This document shows positions 49,714 through 59,124 of a stretch of DNA of 64,000 nucleotides, one piece after another. Position numbers and translations under genes: made by a program. The notes under the pieces are model-generated. The model was not told the DNA's origin. It searched no databases and saw nothing but the letters and a program-made list of their open reading frames with translations. Position 1 is the first letter of the stretch; every line of letters begins with the position of its first letter. Origin of the DNA: Lactobacillus sp. ESL0791 (lineage in GTDB: Bacteria; Bacillota; Bacilli; Lactobacillales; Lactobacillaceae). The stretch lies in assembly GCF_029433255.1 (NCBI RefSeq), contig NZ_JAQTHU010000001.1, positions 1,550,001 to 1,614,000 of the forward strand, in the 5' to 3' direction.

Positions 49714-52577
49714 GATACTCTCAATTTTTTTGTCTTATATTGATTTCTGTAATAGTTATGCGCAAGGACAACGTCCGGATCAACTTTTTTCAATGTTCCA
49801 TTGCATTTATCTTGTACACAAGCATTATGCACATTGTATGGTGTCAACCGGCCACATTTTGAACAACGATAATATTTATTATTCATGTAATTTTTGATTA
49901 CATAGCTGCTTGCATCAATTTGATAAGCATTTTTTGTAGGATCTCTTTTCAGAATACCACCTTCAATAGCAAGGTTATTGAAAACAACATCCAGAAGTTC
50001 CTTTGCTTCATTTTCGTCACACTTGCAGACCTTCTGAACATATCTAACAACCATGTTTTTTCCTTTGACAGGTAAAAAGCTCCTAATTCCATTGATTGCT
50101 TTTGCACAATTAAACATGACATAGTTATCAAATCTTCTGAAATCTAGATATTCAAGTTTTTCATCCGGAGTCAGTGTAGACTTAACATATTTAATTGCTG
50201 GCGTTACCTTGAAAATATCAAAAACAACGTGCATCAACGTTTCAAGATCTGCTTTAGTCAGACCGTACTTTCCAAATTCCGTTTTAACGTCAGCTTCGTC
50301 TATTTGATTCATAATTTCAGAAAGATCCAGATCAAAATAGTATAGTCCCAAACCTTCTCCATCATATGAACCGTCAACCTTTAATAGATCCACTAATAGG
50401 GTGATCCATGCATTCTTATGCGCAGTTAAACCGTTCTGAAATAAATTTCTGTTTTTTATCAGAGCAGTCAGATATGAAGCAAGTTCATCAACAGTAATTG
50501 AACGATATTTCTGGTCTTCGATAATTTTCCAGATAAGACGCTTTCTTAACATCCTAACATGATTTGAGTTGAAGAAAACAGCTGCAAAGCTTGCTTGCTG
50601 ACGGCTGTCAGAGAATGCAAGAAACTGTTTAACCTTCTCCTCAGACTCTTTTATAGGCCGCTTTTTATCGCCTAACTTTAAAGATAATTTTCCTGTGTGT
50701 TGCGGAGTATATACTCCTTCGTCAATTGCTTCATAAAGGGTTTGCGCTATTAATGCAGTACCTTCATCTTTCCCTAAATTCAGGCTTTTTACTACGCCAC
50801 TATGGCTTTTATGACCACAGTATGGGCACTGATTTATGTTATTAAAAGTCTCTAATTCATCGCCTTTATTACTCTGAACTACTTTGAACACTATTCGTTT
50901 ATAAGCGTTTCCACACTCACATTTCCTGGCATTTAAGTTTGCTGCATGATAGATTGCCCCACACCTAGCACACAAGAAATATTCTTCAAGTGAATTTTTT
51001 TCTACCTCGTCTTCGTTTATAGTGTTTTTCATAAGAAAATAGTCAACTCTTATAAATTCATTATTTCCATAATTCTCATAAATATCTACTTCTTTATTTT
51101 GAAATAAATAGTCCAACTGATCATTTAAATTATGTTGTATTTTTCCAATAATATATGGTGCATTACAAAAGCGGCAGTTTCCAACTTCAAATGCTTTTAG
51201 CTTTCCTATATTATTAGTTTTAGTTAAGCTAAGTTGTTGAGGCACTCCAAGTGTAACAAAAGCTCCTGACAAAGGCCTTACAAAAGAATGATATTTTAAA
51301 TCAAAAATTCCAGTGCCATCTTTCTTTGCAAGATTTATCAAATCAATAAGAGCGATCAGTTGTTTGTCCGATAGATCAGAAATGTTTTCTAAAATATCTG
51401 AAAAATTTTTTGCTTCTTTCTTTAACAGATTATAAATTTTATGAACATGTACATCATGGCAAAGAAGCTGATAAAGTAATTCTGATACATTTCTCCCTGA
51501 TTTGATGTCATATCTACCACACACTTCTTTAACTAACGTATAATTATTGCTGTTCTTCTTAAGCTTTATGTAGTCTGCCCCATCAACTGATATGTTACTA
51601 TCCTGAGTCAAAGGAACTCTCTTTGAGAAAATAATGTCTCTCTTGTCAAAGTGGGTCGAAGTCAAATTTCTGGCGAAATCTACAATATCCTGCTCTGATT
51701 TTCCCTGCTTGCCCAAAGTAGCACTAGTTATTATAAACCTTGGCTTTTTTTCCGCTAATGCGGTGAATCTTCTCATTAGCATTGATAATTCAATTCCCAG
51801 AGAACCATAATACGTATGAGCTTCATCAAGCACCACATACTTCCAATTACGAAGTCTTTCTGGTGAAAAAATTTCATAGTCATTGGGTCGAATCAAAAGG
51901 TACTCTAGCATCGAATAGTTAGTAAATAATAAGTGTGGTGGGTGTTGTCGAATTTCTTCTCTGGAGACTAATTCATTTTTTGGTATGGAGACGCTAGTTT
52001 CTTTATTATATTTTTCTCTGTAATTTTGCGGAACTGTTTCTTTTGTATCTCCGGTAAAGAACCCAAAAGTTATATCTGGACAGTTACGAAGAATTTTACG
52101 AACACGATCAATTTGATCATTTACAAGAGCATTCATTGGATAAAGGAAAACAGCTCTGACTCCAACTTCGTTATTACCACCCTCTACATCGTTCATCAAA
52201 TCGTTCAATATCGGATACAGAAAACACTCCGTTTTTCCCGACCCGGTACCTGTAGTTACAATTGCGCTGTGTCCCGCCCCAATTCTCCTAATTGCTTCTT
52301 CCTGATGAGAATAAAGTGGCCTCTCAAAGTTAACATCATCAAGTTTAGCAAACGATTTACAAACTATGCCCTCTTTAATAAGTGATTTGACGCTCTTTCC
52401 CCTCTGAAACGGGAGAGTTAACGCAACATAAGGCCCCTTAAACAAGGTTTCTTTTTTAAGTTCGTTCTCAAACAAAGTTTGCAATTCACCATTTCCAAAC
52501 TGAAAGGTGGACCTCAAATATTCTTTGTATCGCGCATTAATATATTTCGAACGTTCAATCGGATTTAATTTTGTCAT
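49710..52577 (-). CDS. DUF1998-type DEAD/DEAH helicase, N-terminal part (Druantia DruE-like)
   Basis: 955 residues. RPLYSHQEEAIRRIG (Q-like motif), VTTGTGSGKTECFLYPIL (Walker A), FLYPMNALVNDQIDRVR, LFTNYSMLEYLLIRP, VVLDEAHTYYGSLGIE (DEAH) and ITSATLGKQG form the first helicase domain. Several cysteine pairs (CRFCNAPY, CARCGAIYH…CECG, CPYCGHKS, CSKCGRLT) are inserted. It ends KTKKLRVS just after the slippery A AAA AAA TTG. One extra A, or a -1 slip, would fuse it with the next gene into about 1560 residues, a normal size for this family. It overlaps its upstream partner by four bases. Confidence 0.88.
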   Translation of the reverse strand: MTKLNPIERSKYINARYKEYLRSTFQFGNGELQTLFENELKKETLFKGPYVALTLPFQRGKSVKSLIKEGIVCKSFAKLDDVNFERPLYSHQEEAIRRIGAGHSAIVTTGTGSGKTECFLYPILNDLMNDVEGGNNEVGVRAVFLYPMNALVNDQIDRVRKILRNCPDITFGFFTGDTKETVPQNYREKYNKETSVSIPKNELVSREEIRQHPPHLLFTNYSMLEYLLIRPNDYEIFSPERLRNWKYVVLDEAHTYYGSLGIELSMLMRRFTALAEKKPRFIITSATLGKQGKSEQDIVDFARNLTSTHFDKRDIIFSKRVPLTQDSNISVDGADYIKLKKNSNNYTLVKEVCGRYDIKSGRNVSELLYQLLCHDVHVHKIYNLLKKEAKNFSDILENISDLSDKQLIALIDLINLAKKDGTGIFDLKYHSFVRPLSGAFVTLGVPQQLSLTKTNNIGKLKAFEVGNCRFCNAPYIIGKIQHNLNDQLDYLFQNKEVDIYENYGNNEFIRVDYFLMKNTINEDEVEKNSLEEYFLCARCGAIYHAANLNARKCECGNAYKRIVFKVVQSNKGDELETFNNINQCPYCGHKSHSGVVKSLNLGKDEGTALIAQTLYEAIDEGVYTPQHTGKLSLKLGDKKRPIKESEEKVKQFLAFSDSRQQASFAAVFFNSNHVRMLRKRLIWKIIEDQKYRSITVDELASYLTALIKNRNLFQNGLTAHKNAWITLLVDLLKVDGSYDGEGLGLYYFDLDLSEIMNQIDEADVKTEFGKYGLTKADLETLMHVVFDIFKVTPAIKYVKSTLTPDEKLEYLDFRRFDNYVMFNCAKAINGIRSFLPVKGKNMVVRYVQKVCKCDENEAKELLDVVFNNLAIEGGILKRDPTKNAYQIDASSYVIKNYMNNKYYRCSKCGRLTPYNVHNACVQDKCNGTLKKVDPDVVLAHNYYRNQYKTKKLRVS

Positions 52578-55537
52578 AAAGATTTCCTTCCATTTATGTC
52601 TATAAAATATGAATAAATATCTATTGCTTTATTATCATCTAAGGTATTCATTATCCCGTGATGCTTAAAATCTAAAAGGAGCCCATCTCCAGCTTTTGTT
52701 ATTGCCAGTTCAAGTTCATTATTAACAATATTTCCACATATTTCAATTTCAACCGGATTAACGTTTGCTAACCTAAAAGGCCGAGCCCCTGCTTTTATAA
52801 TAATATCTCCTTTAAAGATGTCATTAGATACTCTATCCGTAAAATAAATATACACTCTATTAAAATATTGCATTTTTCTCAAAAATTCTCCGCGAACTCT
52901 TTGATCGTACAAAACTTCCTTGATTTTAAAATATCTACCTACAAAATCATCAAGCGCATAAAATATTGACGTTTGCTTCATAAGCTCTCTCGCCTTTTTT
53001 ATAACCAATCCTTTAGATTTCTCATAAAAGAAAAACTGATACTTGATGAAAGATTCAAGACCTCTCACTTTAAAGCAAGCGCCGGATTTTATCTGACTGC
53101 TGCTATAAACCAACTTCCCATTCTCATTCATAATTTCAAAAATCACATTGCCTTTTCCAAAATATTGAGGTCTTACAGACAAAATTTTGCTAACTGGATC
53201 AAAGTAAATTTCTGTAGTTCCTTTATCAATTACACAGCGGTTATAACAATATATACCTTTTTTAATTAGTCCATTCTTCGAAAAGAGCAAGATCACAAAA
53301 TCATTTGCCTCTTTAAACGACTGCAAAAATCCAATAGACACTTCTATATGATTTTTGCAGTCGTTAATCGGAACATCTTCCTGTAACAGTTGGCCTGAAC
53401 TAGAACAAACGTCCAACCTATCATAATCAAAAGCGCACGTTTCGAGCACTGAATCCTGATCAATATCTCCAATCCATAAATTATCTCTATATGATTTCCA
53501 TCCGTTTCCCTGAAGCCGATACATCTCTAAATTTAGCGAAAGGTAATATATATATTCTTCATTATTTAATTGAATTCTTAACCAGTCCTCAGAATAAGAC
53601 TCAATATTAATATTACTATGTACAGTACCAGAACGTAATGATGAGTTGATTATCAGTTCATAATTAAAATCATCTATTTTTGACACTTTACTGTTATAAG
53701 AAGGATCATATCCAAACTGAAAAGTAGCTATCTTAGTTCGCTTTCCTTTATACCACTCATATACAGAAATAAAATATATACCTGGATTATCAATATTTAA
53801 ATCAACAACATATTTCCAAGCTGCATGCCTCTCAGACTTAGTATAATTAAAATCAGAAAGTTTATATAAATAACTGTTAATATCAAACTCATATTTTTCC
53901 GTATCATTTACACTCTCAAAAACAAGAAATTTCACTTCCAAAAATACAGGTATCAGCTCATCATTTTCAGGCTTTTTAAGATATTGATGCTGTAATTCAT
54001 TTCCAAATATCCCTGGCCTCATAAGGGAAGAAAAGCTAAATATATCTCCGCTCAAAAAAAGGGTGTCATCATAATCTACAGTTAACGATGAAAGAATAAA
54101 TGTATTTGATTTAAAAAATACAGTTCCTCTATTATCTGCCCCAGACGTGCATAAAATTGCAGTCCCCTTATAATCTGTATTATTCGATATTTCATTTCCA
54201 GCATTATCAAATACTAGATAATCGCGATATAACTTTCTTCTACTATCGTATATGATTTCGTCTCCAGCAATAAGCAAATACTGTAATTTGCCTAGAGGAT
54301 CAAGTAAATTTATTTTATTGAGTGAAACCTGATAGCCTCCAATAATTTCTTTGATACAAGGCTGATCATTAGTGTATAGAACATGCTTCCCATTTTTGAG
54401 AATAATTTTTATATCGTAGTAGTTATATTGGGATTTTACACGATGAATAGGTGGTACCAGATAAAGTTTATTTTGGTATAGTTTAAATTTAGGTTCCCAT
54501 CTTGAGCGAAATTCTGATGAAACAATTCGGTGACTTTTTCCTTCAGAAGCATCCCGAAACGTCTTTTCCCAAGATTCAAAACCTATCTTTAAATAAGGAT
54601 TAAATATTTTTATTTTCTTATTCCATACCCGTTTATCAATAAGTTTGACAATGATTATGCTGAGTCCGATAACGACATCAGAATAGTTTTCATTTATTAT
54701 TAACTGCTTTGTTGTTTTAATCAACTTATAACTTTTTTTGGTAACATTTACCTTTATATCATCTCCCTCGGAAAGCATTACGTCACGAAGGCCTTCATAA
54801 ACAAATCTAAATTCCTTTGAAAGATTCTCTGGAAGATCATATTCAAAATTTAATTTATATATATCGTAAATAAAATCAAAAAATGCAGGAAGGTAATACA
54901 CAGGCACAATTGCATTCGAAAGTACAACATTTATTATTCTTGATTTGCCTTGTCTGTTTTCCTTTTTCGTACGATACTCACTTAATATAGACCTTATAGT
55001 ACCTTCAATCTTTTGCTCCGAATATCTAACGTATAAACTTTTATAGGTTATTCGCACGTTTTCGTAAAAATTACCATTATATTGCAGCATTCCAATTAGA
55101 CATAGTGATATGAATACTATTTCTGGATTCATCAGAAAGCCGGTATATGATTGCAGAGCTAAATTTAATTGTTGCTTTGCTTCATGATGGATTACGTTTA
55201 TCGCATTTTCGTTATCCAAAATATCTATCAAGTCAAGGCCAATGTTTTGATGATGTTTAACTTTGTCTCTTAAATATTCTATTTTTACTTTTAGCTGTGC
55301 ACCTTGAATTATATTCTTTAATAAGCTCAGTAAGTGACCTTGTTCTTTTTCTGTAACTGTACCATCCTTAAGGATACTTTTTACTTTGTCTAGAATTTCT
55401 TCACCGTGTTCACGTCTACGAATAATATCTCCATTTTCTTTAACCCACCGACAAAGTTCATGAATTTTCTCTTCATTAGCAACATCGTCAAAGTTTATAT
55501 CTTCTATTAATCCCAGCAGCTCATAAATATTTTGCAT
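52574..55537 (-). CDS. Large protein of unknown function, helicase partner (Druantia DruH-like candidate)
   Basis: 987 residues with no domain I recognise. The first ~90 residues are helical and charged (HGEEILDKVKSILKDGTV, TEKEQGHLLSLLKNI); the middle and end are rich in beta-strand-like sequence with many Y, N and D. No membrane helices. It is first in an operon with a DUF1998 helicase (ATGA overlap). Druantia type III consists of just such a pair: one large unknown protein (DruH) and a DUF1998 helicase (DruE). The family assignment rests on that layout, not on a motif. Confidence 0.6.
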   Translation of the reverse strand: MQNIYELLGLIEDINFDDVANEEKIHELCRWVKENGDIIRRREHGEEILDKVKSILKDGTVTEKEQGHLLSLLKNIIQGAQLKVKIEYLRDKVKHHQNIGLDLIDILDNENAINVIHHEAKQQLNLALQSYTGFLMNPEIVFISLCLIGMLQYNGNFYENVRITYKSLYVRYSEQKIEGTIRSILSEYRTKKENRQGKSRIINVVLSNAIVPVYYLPAFFDFIYDIYKLNFEYDLPENLSKEFRFVYEGLRDVMLSEGDDIKVNVTKKSYKLIKTTKQLIINENYSDVVIGLSIIIVKLIDKRVWNKKIKIFNPYLKIGFESWEKTFRDASEGKSHRIVSSEFRSRWEPKFKLYQNKLYLVPPIHRVKSQYNYYDIKIILKNGKHVLYTNDQPCIKEIIGGYQVSLNKINLLDPLGKLQYLLIAGDEIIYDSRRKLYRDYLVFDNAGNEISNNTDYKGTAILCTSGADNRGTVFFKSNTFILSSLTVDYDDTLFLSGDIFSFSSLMRPGIFGNELQHQYLKKPENDELIPVFLEVKFLVFESVNDTEKYEFDINSYLYKLSDFNYTKSERHAAWKYVVDLNIDNPGIYFISVYEWYKGKRTKIATFQFGYDPSYNSKVSKIDDFNYELIINSSLRSGTVHSNINIESYSEDWLRIQLNNEEYIYYLSLNLEMYRLQGNGWKSYRDNLWIGDIDQDSVLETCAFDYDRLDVCSSSGQLLQEDVPINDCKNHIEVSIGFLQSFKEANDFVILLFSKNGLIKKGIYCYNRCVIDKGTTEIYFDPVSKILSVRPQYFGKGNVIFEIMNENGKLVYSSSQIKSGACFKVRGLESFIKYQFFFYEKSKGLVIKKARELMKQTSIFYALDDFVGRYFKIKEVLYDQRVRGEFLRKMQYFNRVYIYFTDRVSNDIFKGDIIIKAGARPFRLANVNPVEIEICGNIVNNELELAITKAGDGLLLDFKHHGIMNTLDDNKAIDIYSYFIDINGRKSL

Positions 55538-55844
55538 GATGACACCCCCTCTTGTATTAAACTTCTTCAGTAATTACCTAAAATCAAGTTTCTTATAACC
55601 AACGAATCTTAATATAAACATGTTTAACTTTCGAAAAAGTTTATTATTGACCTTGCTCAAATAAATCCTGCATATTACACCATACCTTTTATTTCCCTTG
55701 CTTGACACGAGAATTAGTAAGCTTTTCCACATCACTTAAAATTATCCAAGAATGTCCAAACTCCGTTGTACTTTCGATTTTTTTCTAACATAAGCAAGCA
55801 AAATAACTATGTATATTATTATATTAAATGATTTAAAATATTTT

Positions 55845-56030
55845 TGTATAGCTGCCGCGTTTTTTCATCAAACTGATCCTAGACTATTACAGTTTCAAAT
55901 GGAAATTTTTCCATAATCACAAAACGCGTTAAAAAGATTTTCATGACAACAACCCATCATTCCAACTTCGCCAAACATTTATCTAGAATTTTTTCCAAGC
56001 AAACTCTTCAATTTTTGCCTAGCTGTTCTT
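55845..56030 (-). pseudogene. Decayed copy of the RelB-like antitoxin gene
   Basis: Aligns along its length with 47250-47420: shared stretches include GCCGCGTTTT, TTTCAAATGGAAATTTT, TCACAAAACGCGT and ACTTCGCCAAACAT. Several indels and stops destroy the frame. Same orientation as the intact copy. Confidence 0.85.
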
Positions 56031-56377
56031 CGAATATGAAACATATGTAATCATCTTTATTCAACCTTTCATTGATTCTTTTTTGATAAAAAATTTCTCT
56101 AACATCATCAAGCGACTTCATAACATTACTTATCTTTCATAAAATTTTAATTTATTTTATCATATTATAAAAATAATTCATCTTTATAAGACAATCCTCA
56201 ATCAAATAATCAATAATAATTTTATCTTAATTATTAAATTTGTAATCCATTGAGCATTAACAAGCAAAATTAAAATTATTGTCTCACAGACTATTATAAA
56301 GCTTGTTTTATTTGTTTACTTAAACTCAACAGTGCGTTGATTTTTGCGAAATTCCCATATGCTTGTGAAATGATATA

Positions 56378-56410
56378 CTTGTAAACGTAAACAAAATTAA
56401 TTTTTACAAG
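56378..56410 (+). promoter_or_regulatory. Inverted repeat before oxidoreductase copy 2
   Basis: CTTGTAAA (56378-56385) and TTTACAAG (56403-56410) form a perfect 8-bp inverted repeat beside a TATACT box (56374-56379). It ends about 16 bases before the ATG. It may be an operator, for instance of the convergent LysR regulator, or an mRNA hairpin. Confidence 0.4.
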
Positions 56411-56426
56411 CGAGAGGAGTTTTATT

Positions 56427-57611
56427 ATGAAGAAGTTAACAGATAACATCACATTGCGCCATGGCGCACAAATTAAGACAAGAATTGTTCAATCACCAAT
56501 GCTCACTAACAGCGGCTTAGATGAGAAAGCAACGCAGGACACAGTTGATTATTACGGAGCACGTTCACAGTCAGCCGGAATGGTGATTGTAGAATATACC
56601 AGCGTTAGTCCGAACGGCGGGCCATCACGGTCGTGGGCTCCTGATCGTGAGCAATTAGCAATCTACAACGATGATTTTAAACCAGGCTTAACCAAAGTGG
56701 CAACTGCATTGAAAAAAGACGGCAACAAAGCCATTTTACAGATAGTACATTCGGGACGTGAAGCAGCATACCGCGACACTCTCGGCGGCAGAGTTGAGGT
56801 GCCATCACAAATGAACTTCCCGTGGATTGACTACCCGCTTCACGAACTAACAGAAGATGAAGTTTGGCAAATCGTTAAGGACTTTGGTACTGCTACTAAA
56901 CGGGCAATTGACTGCGGGTTTGACGGTGTGGAAATTCATGGCGCCAACCACTACCTAATCCAACAATTTTTCTCTGCCTTTTCCAATAAGCGGACCGATT
57001 ACTGGGGTGGCAGCTTGGAAAAACGGATGAACTTTGCCTTGGAAATCTCTAAAGAAGTTTTCAAAGTCGTTAAAGAGGCCGCACCTAAAGACTTCATCAT
57101 CGGTTACCGGATTAGCCCAGAAGAAATTCACGGTGACAATATCGGTTATACTTGGCACGAATCACAGCAATTGCTCAAGAAGTTAACGGAAGACTTTGAA
57201 TTTGACTACATTAACATTTCAACCAACAATTACAAGGCTACACCAAAGGATTCTAACCAAAATTATGCCCAGTTGTTAAGCAAAGTAATCCAAGCACCAA
57301 CATTAGAGTTGATTTCCGGTGACATTCATACCGTCGAAAAGATGAATGATGCACTTAATTACGTTGACCTTGTTGGCTTAGGCCGGGCCACCCTGATTGA
57401 TCCCCGGATCGCCTACAAAATTTTAAACAATCAGGCCAAAGATATTCACCTTAAATTTGATGAAGAATCCGTCAAGGAAGGACACCTAACACCAGGACTG
57501 GTTGAATTACTGGCAAACACACCGTATTTTGATATGCCAGGAATTGATTACCTCAAGTCTTTATCAAACGTTAAATTAGACGACGTTGTTACCCACGATG
57601 GTACAAAATAA
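56427..57611 (+). CDS. Old-yellow-enzyme-type NADH:flavin oxidoreductase, copy 2
   Basis: A 394-residue paralogue of the protein at 45888; the two share nearly the same motifs (IVQSPMLTNSGL, GGPSRSWAPDREQLA, VEIHGANHYLIQQFFSAFSN, VDLVGLGRATL). Start ATG with GCGAGAGGAG before it, against TTG in copy 1. The convergent LysR gene next door is a likely regulator. The two genes differ in many synonymous positions, so the duplication is old. Confidence 0.92.
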   Translation: MKKLTDNITLRHGAQIKTRIVQSPMLTNSGLDEKATQDTVDYYGARSQSAGMVIVEYTSVSPNGGPSRSWAPDREQLAIYNDDFKPGLTKVATALKKDGNKAILQIVHSGREAAYRDTLGGRVEVPSQMNFPWIDYPLHELTEDEVWQIVKDFGTATKRAIDCGFDGVEIHGANHYLIQQFFSAFSNKRTDYWGGSLEKRMNFALEISKEVFKVVKEAAPKDFIIGYRISPEEIHGDNIGYTWHESQQLLKKLTEDFEFDYINISTNNYKATPKDSNQNYAQLLSKVIQAPTLELISGDIHTVEKMNDALNYVDLVGLGRATLIDPRIAYKILNNQAKDIHLKFDEESVKEGHLTPGLVELLANTPYFDMPGIDYLKSLSNVKLDDVVTHDGTK

Positions 57612-57638
57612 TATTTACTAATGTCCAAGTCCACTATG

Positions 57639-57670
57639 AAAAAGGGGATGCTTTTCAGCATCCCCTTTTT
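57639..57670. terminator. Bidirectional terminator between oxidoreductase copy 2 and the LysR gene
   Basis: AAAAAGGGGATGC (57639-57651) and GCATCCCCTTTTT (57658-57670) pair perfectly around a small loop. The last codons of the LysR gene form one arm, and its TGA lies in the loop. Confidence 0.92.
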
Positions 57671-58569
57671 ATTGTGTCATCAATCGCTCTAAGCAATTCG
57701 GTCGTCTTGTCAGACCTCATATGATTAGGGTTAGTTAACCAGCCCAAAACAAAGTGATCATCAAGCAAATGACCAATATCAATCCTTACCAATTTTTTAA
57801 AAGCATCATGACTGGCAAACTTATCCTGAACCAAGCGGCCAAACGAAACAGTGTGCAGATTCATAATTGCCTCTTTCATCGCCCACGGATCATCTACCCT
57901 CAGAACAAGGTTCAAGGGGCCAGTTAAAAACTGCAGCCTCTCAAAAAACATGTCATGGAAATGATCATTGAACAGACTAAATTTTTGCTGTTTGAGATCG
58001 GCTAAAGTAACTTTTCTTTTAAGCTGTGCCAGTGGATTTTCGGGAGAACAAAGCAACATCAATTTACTAGTGCAAACAGTTTTAAAAGTTAGGTTTGCAA
58101 ACTCCTTATCATTAATATCATTGGTGGCAACAAAGCCCGCATCAATTTCCTGATTGCGTACCCGCTGAACAATCGATTCAAATTCATGACAGCTGATATC
58201 CAATTCTGTATCCTGATAATCCTGCTTATAATTTGCTAAAAACACATCAATAAACGGCTTGAGCATCGTATTCATGTAATAAAGGGTGATTTTTGGGTGA
58301 TGCCCAGGGTTGGCCAGCACCGCAGCCGTAGTCTCAAGCTTATTTTTATAGCGGAGAATATCTGATATTGACGATAATAACTGCCGGCCGTCAGGTGTAA
58401 GTTTAGTTCCCCTGCTTGTTCGCTCAAAGATCTTAACGCCCAGCTCTTTTTCCAAATTATCGAGTGCAAGGCTCAGGCCCGACTTGCTGATATGCAGATT
58501 ATCGGCCGCTTCCTGCAGAGAACTATAATGTGATAAAACTTCAGTATAAAGTAATTGCTCAAAATTCAT
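57655..58569 (-). CDS. LysR-family transcription regulator
   Basis: 304 residues. N-terminal winged helix (LQEAADNLHISKSGLSLALDNLEKELG then VKIFERTSRGTKLT), followed by the substrate-binding domain (VRNQEIDAGFVATND, KLMLLCSPENPLAQL). It probably controls the convergent oxidoreductase. No ribosome binding site stands out; TAATT precedes ATG 58569. Confidence 0.9.
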   Translation of the reverse strand: MNFEQLLYTEVLSHYSSLQEAADNLHISKSGLSLALDNLEKELGVKIFERTSRGTKLTPDGRQLLSSISDILRYKNKLETTAAVLANPGHHPKITLYYMNTMLKPFIDVFLANYKQDYQDTELDISCHEFESIVQRVRNQEIDAGFVATNDINDKEFANLTFKTVCTSKLMLLCSPENPLAQLKRKVTLADLKQQKFSLFNDHFHDMFFERLQFLTGPLNLVLRVDDPWAMKEAIMNLHTVSFGRLVQDKFASHDAFKKLVRIDIGHLLDDHFVLGWLTNPNHMRSDKTTELLRAIDDTIKRGC

Positions 58570-59124
58570 AATTACGCCGCTTACTAGTCCAGGCTAATGT
58601 TTTTCCACTGCTATTTTATAACTTTTAGATTTTCTAGTAAATTTGAAAATTAAAAAATACTTTTTGCACGTATAACTAGTTCATTAAGAATATTCTGAGA
58701 TACATGTCCAATAATTTTGCCATGTCGCGCTTTAAAATCATATCTACCCGCTTCATGACCAGCATGTAATTCAGCATCAATATATATTAAATCGTATTAG
58801 CGCAAAATTACCATTCAACTTTTTCTTTTCCAACTGCTTTATCATTCGCATAATTACCAACATCTGCTAGTTCGGATTGAAAGTCAATTTTATCATACTC
58901 ACCATTTAACCACGGATTATCAAGTCCTTGTGTTAACATAAAAATCACCCCTTAATATTTATAAGTATATAATGATAGGTGATTTTTTAAAAGGGAAAAT
59001 CTTGATTAATATATAGACTTAGCTTATCTAAAAATTCACTGTTTGGACTATTTAAAACTAATCTCAAGTAAAAAAGTATACTCTTCACCCAACAGATGCA
59101 GGTAAAAAGCACACTTTCAACTTT
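58570..59124. other. Intergenic region with two short coding remnants
   Basis: Between the LysR gene and the IS4-like element. Contains the small ORF 58808-58939 and a startless stretch at 58650-58796 that reads IDAELHAGHEAGRYDFKARH and ends KSIF. Both are on the minus strand and may be pieces of one lost gene. Confidence 0.45.
58808..58939 (-). CDS. Small ORF, 43 residues
   Basis: Starts MLTQGLDNPWLNGEYDKIDF and ends GKEKVEW. GGGGTGA lies five bases before the ATG, a good ribosome binding site. Acidic, no family recognised. The closing stop is followed by another open stretch in a different frame, so it may be the front of a broken gene. Confidence 0.45.
   Translation of the reverse strand: MLTQGLDNPWLNGEYDKIDFQSELADVGNYANDKAVGKEKVEW

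Larger units (their letters stand above)
55538..56426. other. Intergenic region with remnants
   Basis: Holds the decayed relB copy (55845-56030) and the repeated flank (56145-56205). On the minus strand around 55690-55790 a short coding-like stretch reads STTEFGHSWIILSDVEKL and stops soon after; it has lost its start and cannot be named. Confidence 0.5.

Noticed and set aside
55690..55790. Short stretch STTEFGHSWIILSDVEKL as a toxin gene
   Set aside because: No start codon and only about 30 residues; similarity to MazF/PemK-like proteins is too weak to claim.
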